Shown: positions 1 through 13,278, counted from the stretch's first letter. The stretch is 64,000 nucleotides of DNA from Glossina fuscipes (GCF_014805625.2 NW_023998433.1:977753-1041752), one strand, 5' to 3'. Notes: generated from the sequence alone by a model not told the origin. Numbers and translations: made by a program.

Positions 1-2130
1 TAGATGTTAAAAAACGTGAAGAGATTGCATTTTAGTGAATAATAGCTTGAGTCCTCATAACCAACCCATTGAAACGGATCGCGCAGTGATTCTTTATTTT
101 CGAAATATTTCGAACAAATATGAAGAATATCAACTATTGAGTTAGGTGATATTTCCGAAAGCGAACAAGTCCATCGGTTAATAGCTTTATTAACATAAAG
201 TTTATGGGATATTGCATTGCAGTCTAAAGTAACTCTGAATATGCTAAAGTGATTAACCCATTTAATCGTAGCATGGAATAAGTTAGTTTTGCTATATTGA
301 TTATCAGTGAACGAAAGCATTTTCCTATATTTATAAAGCAGGGAACAGAAAGAAAAGATTATTTCACATACATAGTTAATTATCAAATTATTATTCAAAT
401 TATTTCATTAATTCCCATTTCCATATTAATTGTTTGATTGTTTTCTTAGAACTAATCACAATGAAAGAGGGTTCGTTGTACTATTATGTCTACATTTTAT
501 TCGTTACTTAAGATTTGTTGTCACTCATGATCCATAGAAATGTAACCTTAAGGTTTATAACTTTCCCTTATAAAATGGTAGCAGCGAGCCAGCCAACGGG
601 CGTAGCTTTTTTTTGGTCGATTATACTCAAGTTGACGCGGACGTCATGTGGTGCGAATTTAATTAATTTTAAAGAAAATTTATCGCTCATTTAAAACATC
701 AAATATAATCATGTGGTTAGTTTTTGCAACTCGATCGCAATCGCTTAAATTAGCCACGTTTACCATTCATAAGTATTTAAGTAATTAAGAAAAACAAAAA
801 CACATACACATATAAGTCAATTTCAAGTGTTTGCTTTAAATCTTCAAACAGAATTTATGTAAATGCAACCCAACATAATGCTTGGTAAAAATTTGCAAGT
901 AAAACGTATGAGAAGTGGACCACTTTGTTATGCTTAAATAGGTCTACTTACTGCAGGAACCATTTATTTAATTTAAAAGTATTTATTTTGACAAAGCAAA
1001 GGGAAACTCTTAAAGTGCTTATAACGTAATGAGAACTTTGACGAAAAATGCAAACAAAACTCCTATCTAACATTAATTGATGAATTCTCTTTTTCCCTCT
1101 CAGCGTTATTTTACATAGGCATAGTAAATTAGGAGTTACTCTATTCAAACGAAATTATCACCATGGCATGCTACCGCACTAATACTAATCCAATTGAGTC
1201 GAATTAACGACCTGACTTGGCATGGTAACTCATCCAGTAAACGACAGCAGCTCTAAATTGTAATGCGTTGAGCTATCTGCTGTATTCACCAAAGTTTACT
1301 CCTTCTGATTAAGGCTCGTTCCAGGCAATAATTTATTATTAATTTCGACGACGTCAACAGTCTAGAATATTATAGATCCGTACTTTTAGATACAACGGAG
1401 CTTAGCAAAAACAGTTCAACTGCTCTGGATTGTTGCGTCATTTTAATGGATGATTGCGTGGAAAATGCCTCTCTCCTGACTTCTAAAGAGTAAATCTCCA
1501 GAGAGTTTCATGGTGGACAACGAGATTTTCCGTAGAAAAAAAAATCGTCTATACCTACTTTGCAGTTGCGATACTGTGGTCATAGTGGCTTTCTTTGGTT
1601 GCCCCTTATTGTTTCGTCGTTAACACAATCTCATCAGTCATCCTGAAATTAAACATATGCGGCCAAATGTTCATGTAAAAAAAATAGAAAGAATCGTCCG
1701 TGCGAGCTTGAATATGCTTAAAAGAGGCCAGGCGTGTTTTTGGCATGGAATTCATACTTTTTCAGAAAGATGGAAGCAACGTGGAGCTAATACTAGACAA
1801 TAGTTTCAATAAAATGTTTTAATTATTACCTTAAAATGAGGGCTTGTTTGTTTGTGAGAAAAACCTCATATATTTATTTGAACATGTCAACCTGGCTATA
1901 CTCCTTCTGAACGCCTGAAAAGGGAATTCGAGAGCAGATATGGATACGAAATTTCCAACAGGCATAGTTAATTAAAACAATTCCAATGAACTCGCTAATC
2001 GAGATATTCTCAAGAAGTATCTGAAAATAAATGTTTCTAAAATACCTTTCGATATAACAACAAAAAAGGAAAAAGCGAGGTTTCTCTTATTTTGTTAACT
2101 CCCGGCTCCCAAAAGGCATTTCCAATTTAC
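1..2130. other. AT-rich non-coding stretch, nothing recognised
   Basis: Only short, compositionally biased ORFs occur here, and none resembles a known protein. If the Phactr gene to the right starts outside the window, this is probably part of one of its introns (inference). No 5' exon of that gene could be recognised. Confidence 0.5.
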
Positions 2131-2140
2131 TGTTTATTCG

Positions 2141-2240
2141 TTTCTTTTTTTATTATATGACCAATCACTCAGGCGGCTTCTCCAATAGGAGTAATACGGT
2201 AATGATCAGAGAGAAGCAAGGAAGCGGAGAAATTTCAATT
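2141..2240 (-). repeat. SINE-like repeat, copy 1 (3' end)
   Basis: Read on the minus strand, this ends in GCCTGAGTGATTGGTCATAT (2157-2176 on +) followed by an A-rich tail. The same 3' end occurs in plus orientation at about 3190, 4421 and 36099. Upstream of it are the pyrimidine-rich CTTGCTTCTCTCTGATCATTA and a TATTACTCCTATTGG segment, both with counterparts in the other copies. The 5' boundary is not clear. Confidence 0.55.
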
Positions 2241-2629
2241 TGTGAGAATTTATATTTTGTGGCTTGAATCTGTATATTAACCTAACTCGTTTAACCCTTC
2301 TCCCCTATTCCCCTAATATATGATTTAAGTAATGTGAATAATTTTGTGGCGCGTTATTAGTGCATGTAGAAAACACTTATAGGATATTGCATAAGGTCTT
2401 ATAAAGTTGAAGCCTATGAATTCATGTGTTTGTAGGCGAATATTTTTGATGTATAATAATAACTCATTCACAAAAGACTTTTACATTAATATTTAAACAT
2501 TCATTGACGAAACGAAAGTTTCTGTTAAACGAATGACGAGGATTAAAATATTGTACATCAACGACAACAATGTAATCACATTTCAATTATCATAAATAAT
2601 TAAGAGCACGTTACATGTGTGTCTGTGTT

Positions 2630-2630
<1 letters not shown>

Positions 2631-2678
<48 letters not shown>
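2631..2678. repeat. poly-T tract
   Basis: An uninterrupted run of 48 T. It could be a retroposon A-tail read in reverse or simple slippage; no flanking duplication was seen. Confidence 0.9.
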
Positions 2679-2681
<3 letters not shown>

Positions 2682-3039
2682 ATTCATATTGAAAGTTAAT
2701 GTAAAATATTTAATGAAATACGGCCTTTGTTACATTTGCTTCAAATGAATTAAAAATGTAAACTAATGATTATCAAAACGGAGTAGAGAACAAAGGTCAA
2801 GGAGCAACCTGAAAAACTATAAAAAATTCAAAAATCACTGAAAAACGATTGCAAAGAAATTGTGAAATACGAAATTCGGAAAAGAAAAGATTTAACGAAT
2901 GCCAAAAAAAAGATATTTTACATATCCTCACCGGATAAAATATTAATTATTTAGCTCAAGTGGACATGACGATAACTTTCAATGTGGAAATCACAACAGA
3001 CTCGTCAAGTCTTCAAGCCAATCTAAAATAGCCAACAAA

Positions 3040-3241
3040 CTGCTGAGGTAAGAATCGTGAGTACCAAGTCAATGTTTGCGGATTCAAATCCCTACGCGAT
3101 AGAGATTACTTTGGCACATAACCACTAGGGTGCGGCTATCACCTCGCTGTTTCTTTCTGGCCCTCACCGCGTTACGCACCGCAGGCGGCATCGCCTGAGT
3201 GATTGATCATATCAAAAACAAAAAAAAACAAAAACAAAAAA
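3040..3241 (+). repeat. tRNA-related SINE-like element, copy 2, with A-rich tail
   Basis: The best-preserved member of the family. It has a Pol III B-box-like GGATTCAAATCC at 3080-3091, preceded by tRNA-like sequence (GAGTACCAAGTCAATG), then a body with GTGCGGCTATCACC and a pyrimidine-rich stretch. The 3' end GGCGGCATCGCCTGAGTGAT is followed by an (A)nC-type tail at 3213-3241. Family membership rests on the shared 3' end in four places. The tRNA origin is inferred from the B-box only; a convincing A-box and cloverleaf were not seen. Confidence 0.6.
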
Positions 3242-3879
3242 GTCAGAGCCCCCCAAGGAAATCCAAGAAATGCTAGAATGCTAAAAATGTACTTACATAA
3301 ATAAGAATTATGTAATCCTATATCGTAACTATTTTAAATGTGCACAATTGCTAAAATTGGAAAACTGTACATAATTAAAGTTTCTCTCGTGGTTTTGGAT
3401 AACGTTGAAGATTCTCTCAGCGGGCTGACAACAGTAGACTTGGTCAGACTCCTGAAAAATTTTATGTGAAAATTGAAGAACAATTTTTCTATAGTAAGTA
3501 AATAGTTCCCTTGATTATTCAAAGTAAAAGTCTGTGATGTTTACAATTTCATCTAACGGAGACACATGCAGAAAATTTGTAGACAAATTTTGCTATGACA
3601 TACGAAATTTTATTATCATAACCGTGAAGACAACACTCCCGACGATTACACAGTATAGAATCTTTGCTATGGACGTGCCAACATTACAAATATTTTAAAA
3701 ATCTTATATTCTTCCTAATGTGTTGCAAATGAAAAACTTGACGAAATGAATTTGTCAAATATTTTCAAATATTTTTGAAATGCCGAAAAAGAAAAAACGA
3801 AAACTAAAAAAAAAAAACACACCTTAAATGCATTTCGTTTTAGAAGCAAATAAGAAATTTTAATGAAAGATAAATGTAC

Positions 3880-3886
<7 letters not shown>

Positions 3887-3915
<29 letters not shown>

Positions 3916-3916
3916 G
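3887..3916. repeat. (TA)n microsatellite
   Basis: Alternating T/A run within AT-rich non-coding sequence. Confidence 0.85.
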
Positions 3917-4324
3917 TAAAATAGAAACATGTTAAAATTGTACATTCGTCATGTATTGTTTAGTTAGTTACATGTTACAAATTATGTCCGATTTGCACAG
4001 AATTTTTGACATACTATCATGAAGGTCTATAGAATCGTAGAAAATCTTTACATAAATTATAATGATTTGATCATATATCATATATTCTGGGTAAATACCG
4101 TATAAAAATGTAGAAGCCTAAATATGAAAATATGAACCTACATGTGCGATTATTATATAAAACTTATGGGTCACGTCTCAGGTTAGCATAGAAAAAACAC
4201 GACTATTACGACTCGGCGCATGCGCCGAAATGAGAAATTATATTTTAATAAGGGGCGAGGTTGTGACCGCATCTGTAGTAGATGCTCGATCGATAAAAGC
4301 ATCACAATTGCCGATGGGGTATAT

Positions 4325-4447
4325 GCCTTCCAAGCTGCGGCCACGTGCTATATCTCTTTCTACACTTTTTTCTCCCTGATCATCATTGTATTTACACACA
4401 TATAGCGCATAAGTGCAAATCGCCTGAGTGATTAGTCATATAATTAT
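4325..4447 (+). repeat. SINE-like repeat, copy 3
   Basis: Contains GCTGCGGCCACG, a pyrimidine-rich middle (TCTCTTTCTACAC) and the diagnostic 3' end CGCCTGAGTGATTAGTCATAT (4421-4441). It lacks a long A-tail. The upstream 4210-4325 (GGGGCGAGG...GATGCTCGATCG) may be part of the same copy, but it does not match the head of copy 2. Confidence 0.5.
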
Positions 4448-4449
4448 GT

Positions 4450-6880
4450 AAACGATATATGGATATACGATGTTTGAGACCAGATCTTGGGTTAATTTGT
4501 ACAACCCCAAAACTACATTTACCTCATGTACCTTTCTACAATGTTTATCGTTAATTTTCAGCGATCTTCTAGGCAGAAACGATAATGTTAAATGCAGTTA
4601 ATGCAGAAAAGCTCTGGTTGCACAAGAAAACACCGAAACGATTGTCAAACTTTCGCGCGATAATTGAAACGTAAAGTTACAAAAGATACCTAACATCCTA
4701 AGAATGTCAAACTGTGTGTTCGCAATTTTTAAAAAAGATTTGGCCTAAATTGCGAATGGTCATTGCGAAAACTAAAGTGTATTTTGAATGTCTTAGCAAA
4801 GCGTTCTATAAAAGACGCATCGAAATGTTGGAAAAACGTTGGCTAGATTCTATCGCTCTTAAAAGAGATGTTGATGAATAAAGTCAAGATTTAAAAAAAA
4901 AAAAAATTTTCTTTACTTATTTTTACGAGCTTGTCAAATTTCACCCAAGTGCCACAAACAGATGAACAAACAAAATGTTCTTATTTTAATTACAAAAGCA
5001 TTTCACTATCAATGAATATTAAATATCGATTTAATTGAAAATTAAATATTAATCCTTCATTAACTTAATATTGACATTACATTAATAAAGAAAAAAAAAA
5101 CCCGAAAAATATCATTTCAAATAAACGAAAGGAATTCTTTAAAAGTGACGCGTAATATAATAAATAAGATAAATAAATAAGATAAAAAAGAGAATAGAAA
5201 AAAAAAAAAAAAAACACATATGTGTATGACTAATAATAGCTCGTAAATGCTACGTGAAGCATATATATAAATCTATTTTTAAAAATTTTTAAATATTTTC
5301 TTATATTTTTATTAAAGTGCACTACACGTTTGCCGTACTATCTATCGACAGATTAGACAACGAAATGGCTTAATGCCAAATCGAATATGATTCAACAAAT
5401 TTTTCAATGTTTTTTTTTATATATATATGCATGCATATACAATGTGGGTGCGTTTTTTGCATAATTTTGATTAAATAAAGTTAACAAATTTTCTTGATGT
5501 CTTACCACAGGAACGTCTTTTCCAAGCTAAAATAACATGTCTGTGTCGGTTATCGATCTCATTTGCTATACGCTTAACTAATTAAACGTTTGCGGCAAGG
5601 CAATAAGTGGAAAATTCATTGTTATAGCAATATTGACATATTTTGATGGGTCATTAAATTTTCAGTTCCGTTTTAACGAGATAGAATATGCTGAATATAT
5701 TTATCTCTTCACAACATATACATATCGGTTTCTGGTTTTTTTTTTTTTCTTTTTTTTTTTTTTAAGAAATCCTTTTTCGCATTAGCTCATAGCTCGAAGT
5801 TATTTTACTGCTAAGAAAAGGTATAATATAAATAACATTACATATAAACTTCATAAGTAGGACCTTGATTTAAAAATTTAAACTTCGATTCGCAGGACAA
5901 AAGGTGACGTCGTGCTAAAAAGAGCTTGCAAAACAATATTTATCGTTAAGTATGCCTATCACATTAGTTCACACTCTCATGTCACACACTTAGAGCCGGA
6001 GGTAAGTATTCTTCTTGTTAACGGCCGCCAGCCATTAATAAAAATATATTCAAATTTGTAATGCTTTCTTGCAATGCAAAGACATACATGTAGTAAGCCA
6101 TAAATGTAGTAAGTTCAAGGTTTTTACGGTGACTGTATGACTGTGACGTTAAAGTCGCTTGCCCGTGGGTCCTGTGTGTATGCCTTAAATATAGCTGCTT
6201 AATATCCAAGTTTTTAACCTTCCTCCACCATCCATGCAAAGCATAATCCTAGCTTACGCGGAAAGACGTTTCGGACACTACATAAACTATACACTCGTTG
6301 AATAGTAGAATCGATTTAAGCATATCTATTCGGCTCTTCCGACTCTATGATGACCACTACAAAATGCCATCGGTAATAACAAAAATAATTATAAATTTTT
6401 TATTTTTAGTCTTTGGTAGTCAGTTATATTAAGTTAGAAAATCAATTAAGTTTATTCAGAGGCTTTCCCATCTAAATCTAAAGCGATATTAAAATTTCAA
6501 CCTTTGTAGCCATAGGCAAGCGAAACCATTGCGGTTGGGTAAGTTTGTTAAATAATAATAATTATATATATATATATTTTCCCATCAACAATTTTTGTTA
6601 AGTTTCTTACTTATAAAAAACGAAAATTTTAAAAATAACCAAACAATAGCTTTTTCAATCCCAAACAACTCTATTGAAAAGTACTTAATGCGAAAGAGTG
6701 GCACACAAAAACATGAATAGCGCTTTCTCTACTATAACATATCTCTTTCTTTTTCATCATTCTTTGTTTTTTTGTTCAAACCATAAAGATCACTTGAAGT
6801 GTTTGTATTTTATTTTTTATGTTTTTGTCCGCATTAAAATTGCCAACTTGACTGAATAAATGCAAAGGGAAACAAGTAAG
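4450..6880. other. AT-rich non-coding stretch
   Basis: Poly-A/poly-T runs and short TA repeats. No ORF here has recognisable protein features. Confidence 0.5.
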
Positions 6881-6884
6881 AAAA

Positions 6885-7640
6885 TTATGTTTAGCGGGGC
6901 CGTATTTCGCATACCCATCATTACGCGTTTCGCATTCTACACTCCAAATTCCTTTATTTGACACCCATATCGCTGGTATTAATAAGAAAAAATTAATCCC
7001 CTAGTTCGAAGTGTCTATCGTATTCATTTTAAAATCAATCCGTTTTTAGACAGATAATATGCTTTCATTTGAAGAGTGCAGCAAATACTTTTAAACATGC
7101 TGTCTTGTTTGCCTTATTATAAATAAACATAAATCCCCCAAAAAGTGAACAAAATGAAATTTAATTACTCGTGACTTTGTGTGGGCATGGCCGATTAGTT
7201 CCACTTCTGAATCTCGAGAGGAGAGTGTTTCACAACATGATTATGGAAAATTTCAGTCTTCTAACTTTAATAATTTCCGAGGAAGGAGCAAAAATCAAAA
7301 AATTTTATTTAAAAAACGGAGTTGCGTTCAGTTTACGCTCCACTGCGCGCTTCAGTTCTGACCTATTTGGCCCACTTTCAATACCAACCCGCGTGCAGAA
7401 ACTTCCAATTTTTCTACCAAATTTTAAGTCGATATCTTCATTTTTGCGACTAGGGGAGTGCCAACAACGCACACCACACAGACGCACAGACGGACAGAAA
7501 TGGCTAAATTAAGTTGCAATTCCACGCTAACCAAGAATATAGATACTTTGTAGGGTCTCTGAAGACTTCTTTTAGGTGCTACATACATTATGGGAAAAAA
7601 CAAAATGAGTGTTCTCCCATCTTACAGTGATGGGTATAAA
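6885..7640 (+). repeat. Dispersed repeat family A, copy 1
   Basis: About 750 bases of diverged sequence that aligns by eye with 24040-24530. Both share CGCATTCTAC-type, TTTATTTGAYACCCATMTCGCTGGTAT and CTGYCTTGTTTGC segments, in the same order. The right end carries CACAGACGCACAGACGGACAG, then an AAGAATATAGATACTTTGTAGGGTCTC stretch, also seen at 20880-20980, and stops near CATCTTACAGTGATGGGTATAAA. Tails of this kind are common in fly dispersed repeats. I do not assign a named family. The 113-residue ORF inside (7171-7512) is a by-product. Confidence 0.6.
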
Positions 7641-7649
7641 AATGTAGAA

Positions 7650-8400
7650 ATATTGCATTTACAAAACTATGTTCGCTAACCGATGTTTTGATTAATTTAA
7701 CATAGTTCAAGTCACCGAAGATTAAGTAAACACTTAACACATAACAAATCTTTCTTTCCATTGAAACAAAACAAAAAAAAATACTACAATGTCCCAGGGC
7801 GCACAGTTAAACGCCCCCCAACAACCTACAGTTATTCATATAACTTTTTATGGTAAGGTGTAATATGGGATGTGATCGAAACGGCTGTCCAATTCGACAC
7901 ATTTTCAATAGCGCTCGCATTTAGGGCAAAAAACACGTCAGCGTACCAAGTATCGTCGTAATATGTCAAAAAATGCAGCCTGTAGACTGAACACAAATAG
8001 CGAGACATACAGAGGGACAAAGAAACATAGTGAAAAGTGGGTAAAAACATTCAATTTATTTTTGCGATTTATTTTGGAAAGTAAATAAAAATATTTTTTT
8101 AATTTACACCTAAAGGAGCCAGAATAGAGTATATTATGTAACCCAACACTGGACTCATAAAAACAATTGTACTGAACATTAATGATAAGTAATTTAAAAA
8201 TAAATTGTCGAAGTAGGTAAATATGAATACATATTCAAGCATTCATGGCTAACTGTTATCCCTATATAAATAAATGGAAAAAAAAACAAAATATCTCCTC
8301 TGCTAAGTACCGTAAATCTAAGTCCGGTGATATGTCATGCATTGAATCGGTACACGGTTTCTTTGTATAGAATATTTTGTCTTTCTTTTCCATACATTTC
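7650..8400. other. Non-coding stretch left of mariner
   Basis: AT-rich sequence; nothing recognised. Confidence 0.4.
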
Positions 8401-8408
8401 GATATATA

Positions 8409-9653
8409 CTAGTTTGGGGAAAAAGAAATCCATTATTTTTATATGAACTTCAGGACTTTATTTAACATGCTTCGGATTGTCCGATTTGGGTCAAATATGC
8501 ACCGTTTTGTTGTATGATTTGTTGCCATTTTAAAGGTAACTTCAAAATGCCTCTCTCATAGAAGTCCTGGCCTCTATTTGCAAAAAACTCTAGTAGTCGA
8601 TTTTCACAATCCTCCCTAGATTCCAATTTTTTATCATTAAAGAAATTTTGCAATGCAAGAAAAAGATGATAATCGCTTGGTGCCAAGTCCGGACTTCGCA
8701 ACCAAGCTCCCGAAGTTTCTGGCGAGTCATTGTAGATGTGTCTGGCCTAGCGTTGTCCTGGTGGAACACGACACCTCTCCTGTTGGCCAATTCTGGCCGT
8801 TTCTGGTCAATCGCTATCTTCAAACGGTCCAGTTGTTGACAGTAGAGATCAGAATTTAGCGTTTGGCCATATGGAAGCAACTCATAATAAATAATCCCCT
8901 TCCAGTCCCACCAAATGCATAGCAAAACCTTCCTGGCCGTTTGAGGTGCTTCACCGCTCTTTGACCACGATCGTTTTCGCACAGGGTTATCGTATGTGAT
9001 CCATTTCTCATCTTCAGTCACCATCCGTTTAAGAAATGGGTCTATCTCATTCCGTTTGGCCAAGGCTTCGCAGATGGAAATTCGATCCATCATGTTTTTT
9101 TCTGTTAATTGGTGTGGCACCCAAACATCGAGCTTCTTTTTGAATCCAGCTTTGTGTAAATGGTTTAAAACTGTTTTATGGTCGATTTTTAGCTCCTGGA
9201 CGATGTTACGACTGCTAACATGCCGGTCAACTTCGATCATTTCTCCGGTTTTATCGACATTTTCGACGACCGGCCTACCTGTGCGAGGTGCATCTTTAAC
9301 ATCAAAAATTCCTGAACGGAATCTACGAAACCAAAATTGCACATAATTGGCTGTTACAGTATCGGAACCATAAACACCATTCACAATTTTAGCCGCCTGG
9401 CTTGCATTTTCGCCTTTGTCAAAGAAAAACTGTAAAATGTACCGAATTTTCTCTTTGTTCACTTCCATTTTTAACACGCTGTAACTCACAACTGAATGCA
9501 CCAAACAAAAAACAGCAAAAGAATTTTTTTTACTGCGAAATGTCACCTTTCCAACGAGCATATATATGAAATTGTTTGATCGATACTTTACGAGAACTCT
9601 ATCAGTGCAGCCATCTACCGAAAAAATAATGGATTTCTTTTTCCCCAAACTAA
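8409..9653 (-). mobile_element. mariner transposon (irritans-type), inactive copy
   Basis: A 1245-bp element with near-perfect inverted ends. The left end starts CTAGTTTGGGGAAAAAGAAA (8409) and continues through ATCCATTATTTTT; the right end mirrors it and finishes CCCCAAACTAA (9653). TA dinucleotides flank it at 8407-8408 and 9654-9655, the target duplication expected for Tc1/mariner. The transposase is read on the minus strand and is broken (separate entry). The well-kept ends and the recognisable protein suggest a relatively recent insertion compared with the other fossils in the window. Confidence 0.95.
8462..9468 (-). pseudogene. mariner transposase, frameshifted
   Basis: Transposase of the mariner (D,D34D) family, which cuts and pastes the surrounding element. 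The start is the ATG at 9468, giving MEVNKEKIRYILQFF, the usual irritans-mariner N-terminus; the ORF is open further upstream, but that part is terminal-repeat sequence. Visible parts are the N-terminal helix-turn-helix region, the WVPHQLTEKN linker motif, the first catalytic Asp region (VTEDEKWITYD) and the second (FHQDNARPDTS, where the family has His before TS). The reading frame then shifts near 8700. The third catalytic Asp (SPDLAPSDYHLF) and the C-terminus ending IGQSEAC lie in another frame (8462-8701). A short in-frame deletion is also likely near SGEAPQTARK. The copy cannot encode a normal enzyme as it stands. Confidence 0.93.
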
Positions 9654-9655
9654 TA

Positions 9656-10640
9656 TATTTACTATACAATAATTAAGAGCTGAGACAGAGCAGAGACATT
9701 TGACAGCACGCATAGTAAATCATTTCCACTCTCACAAATTATCTACATATTTATTTGCATATTTAAACTACATATTTAACATTTACGATCTATCCAAAAA
9801 GAGAATAAGTAAATGGTATTTCAAGGTGAGGGAAATAATATAGGTCATTGTCCTCCAATCGAAATAATATATAATAAAAAGGAACTATATAAACTTAGAA
9901 AATTTATTAAATTAATTTAAGGCACAAAAATTATTTAATTTCCAAAATGGATATATATATACAAAAACATAAAAAATCTAGCATACGAAAACTTATCCCA
10001 TTATCGATATAGATCTGTACAATCACTGCATACATAATAAATGAAAAACATATGTGGTTTGAAATTTCGTGCCATTTTTGAAATGTCAACATAACACATG
10101 ACTCTATAAGCCACCTGTCTGACACCTATTCACCTTGACGTTGTTTAAGTGATGCTACTGGTATTGGTATTTTCGAAGCGATACGAACAAAAAATCTAAA
10201 CTTCGTTCGTTTATTAAACCTTAATTTCTGATGAGAAAAATATCGTTCACAATTGGGATTGACTTGAAGGATGGTATGGCGACTCTTTCATCTCGAAAGA
10301 ACAAATTTGTGATTGGCTCGCTAATTTTCAGCAAAGTCATACAGACACCGACGTCGGCAGTTATTTCAGAAGATATTAAAAAATGTGCCAAAAAAGCATT
10401 TTGAAGAACCAAAAAGTGAACTAGCTTGGATTGGCTGACGCCCTAACGGTTTCTGAAGCCAGGACAAATAATATTTTGCATGAATATTTGCATAAGATAA
10501 AGCCATGTTCGAAATGATACAACTCTCGTTGCGTTGCTGATGATGCCATTAAACAAAAGTAAAAACCAGCAGACTTTTTCAAACACGATCACTAATTAGA
10601 TGCTGATTAGATGCATAAATAAAATCCAAATTTTTTCAGC
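9656..10640. other. Non-coding stretch between transposon remnants
   Basis: AT-rich. The part after about 10220 may belong to the decayed transposon that follows, but it could not be read with confidence. Confidence 0.35.
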
Positions 10641-10941
10641 AAAATTCTTTTGCGCGATGGGGCTCATCTGTCAAGTTATGTACACAGATAAAACTGTCGC
10701 ATTTGAATGTTTCGAAAATCCAGGAGGAAACACAACGACCGACACTTTTGTGCATGTTTCGGGCTTGCGGTTTATTTAAGTCATACTTATTTGCTTGTAT
10801 CGTTATAAAAAAATGGATGCGCTACTGAACGTTGCTGAATTGTTTTTTTTTGACCATGGAGGGATATGACGTTTACTTTTAGTTAAAAGGTGCCATACGT
10901 TATACAGCTCGTGAAACAATGACTTTTTTGTCTAAATTGCG
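10641..10941 (+). pseudogene. Decayed Tc1/mariner-superfamily (DDE) transposase
   Basis: Three consecutive segments read as a degraded DDE transposase on the plus strand. At 10641-10720: SKILLRDGAHLSSYVHR, then a stop and NCRI, resembling the family pattern (D/E)AHFHLSxYVNKQNCRIW around the first catalytic acid. Near 10751-10800: CMFRACGLFKSYLF, like C-x3-A-G/C-G-I-x3-YFF. At 10883-10941: GAIRYTARETMTFLSKL, like the DGAxxHTARETxxLL region of the second acid; here the Asp is lost. Stops and frame changes lie between the segments. The element's ends were not found. The resemblance is by memory of family patterns, so the exact subfamily is open. Confidence 0.6.
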
Positions 10942-13178
10942 AAAATTACACTTTTCGTAGAATGACTTTATTCTGCATGAAGCTTCGGATGTTTCGAATG
11001 ATATTTTGAAAAAACGCGTCTGAATTTTCTTTTAAATAAAATGTAAAATAAATAATAATATATTTACGGCACTCGGTATTATAAATGCAATAAAATCGTA
11101 TATGAAAAATGAAATCACTCAAATGTTCACCAACTTTGTTTTTACAAACATCATGCGAATATCAAAATTGCCAGTAGTTTTTTTGTACGTTAACTCATTT
11201 TATGGACGGTTCAGACAAACTCTGCTTTTCTATCGACCCCGAAAAATTGAAACGATGCAAGTAAGCGTCAGGATCCAGATGGCCATTTAATGTTAAAATT
11301 TCCTGAAATTAATTGATTTGAAAACTTCAATTTCAATAACTTAATACTAATCGCAGTTTACCATATACTGTAACTTCATTCCAATGAAAATAAACATTTT
11401 TGGTATCATGTTTTTAGTTCAAGTTTAGACCGTAGAAATTTCCCCAACTACTTCTATATGAAACATATCATTTACAGCAACTTCATTAAAATTAATTTTT
11501 GTGCAATGTTTTTAAAATAGACTTTACACCTTGAATCCATATTAGATGAAGACTGGCACAGCCACGTAGGAATGAAAAGAAGAATATCAATGACTAGAAC
11601 ATGATACACGAAATATTAGAAAGTTCCCGCAAGCCGGGAAATTAGCCTCATCGGTGCTCTTTTATGGTCTAAATCAAAAAAAATTAGGCTGAAACATTTA
11701 AAATGTCGAGTTTTCGTAGAACTGAAAAAATATTCTATGTAGGTCGGTTATTCAATGCTAAGGCCCTGAGAAGAATGAGCTGTGCGCGTGAACTATTAAA
11801 GTGTATTAAAAAAAAGAAAGGCTACGCATTTTGAATACATGATACGTTGAGGAAAATATGAACTCCTACACTCAATAGCGGAAGGACGGTATAGAGAAAA
11901 TTTTAAATTGAATCCAGATACATATTAGGCGAACAGCCACGCATAAATCATTTCAAATAATGATTTATAAAACGAATGGTAAGATAGAAGTTGAGTCTAT
12001 CTGAAGCCTTTGTTAGTGTTACATACATTCGCGCTCAAACGTAATTTACACTTATCGCAAGTGATGTGCGATAGTGTGTGTGAAATGAAATAGAAGAAAG
12101 TACATACTTCGAAAGGTACATGAACGGAAAAAAATCTTTTTTTATGCCTTCTAAACCTAATATGTATAACAAATTTCAGCACGCTATTGCCATTTCCCTA
12201 ATGCTGACAATGTATAGTACCCAATGGATGGATGAACATTCTCGGAACTTGCCTTCATTACAAATACGGTTCACTTAACCCGAATGTTAACAAGTTTTTT
12301 TTTTTTTTTTTTTTTTTTGTTGCGAATCATACAACCATGTGTCTTTCAATCACTTATAAAGACTAAGGGAATAATTTTAAAATGTTATACTTTTTGTTTG
12401 TCGCTTAGTGTATTATATATAAGCTTTATTTCGATTTATATAAAAAAAACAAACCCTTCAAATATAAGAAAATATGCATTTTAATTTATAATTTAACCAT
12501 TGTGTACACATTAATATCTTGCATTACTTTATCTTTGAAGCATTACTTTATCTGCAAGCATCTTAGTTAGTTAGTATAATCAATCATAAATAAATGAATG
12601 AAGGGATTCTAAAACCCGGAATTTCACAACAAGCGAGCACATTTCGATCTGTCAGTCCTTACACCATCGACACAAATAGTTTCTTCAAATTCTTTTTTGA
12701 ATTTTTCATTCATCATTCATTTAAATGATTTGCAACACCAAACAAACCATGAAATTTACGAAATGTTCATGTTAAAGAACGTTAATTTTCATAATAAGCT
12801 TGAATTATTTTTAATATGTTGTTCGTACGCTTTAAAATTATTTTTCGTGCTTAAAATCGTACATTATTCTAGTTGTCAATTGCCAATGCGAGATACTTAA
12901 AATAAAGGTCTGATAAGAATAAAACATTAAAATAATGAAGTGCTGCTCAATAAAGTCAGGCAGTTGAAATAACTGCCTCACATAGGCTTAGTAATTTGAT
13001 AGCAGTGTGGTAACCACATAACTTTCTCATCACATGATACTTCCGCTGGGCAACTGATTAACCAATTAGCGGCGGCTATACGGCTACGTAAGTAAGTGAA
13101 AGACTTACTAAATTAATTAATTAACAAGTTAAGCGTCTAAGCTTAGAAATTTATACCAAAGTCTTATTCTCCATTAAA

Positions 13179-13278
13179 NNNNNNNNNNNNNNNNNNNNNN
13201 NNNNNNNNNNNNNNNNNNNNNNNNNNNNNNNNNNNNNNNNNNNNNNNNNNNNNNNNNNNNNNNNNNNNNNNNNNNNNN
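13179..13278. other. Assembly gap (100 N)
   Basis: Exactly 100 N, the usual placeholder for a gap of unknown size. Confidence 0.95.

Noticed and set aside
3040..3110. tRNA gene.
   Set aside because: A B-box-like GGATTCAAATCC is present, but no cloverleaf with acceptor stem could be drawn; a SINE head is more likely.
7171..7512. 113-residue ORF.
   Set aside because: It lies inside dispersed repeat family A and has no protein-like features.
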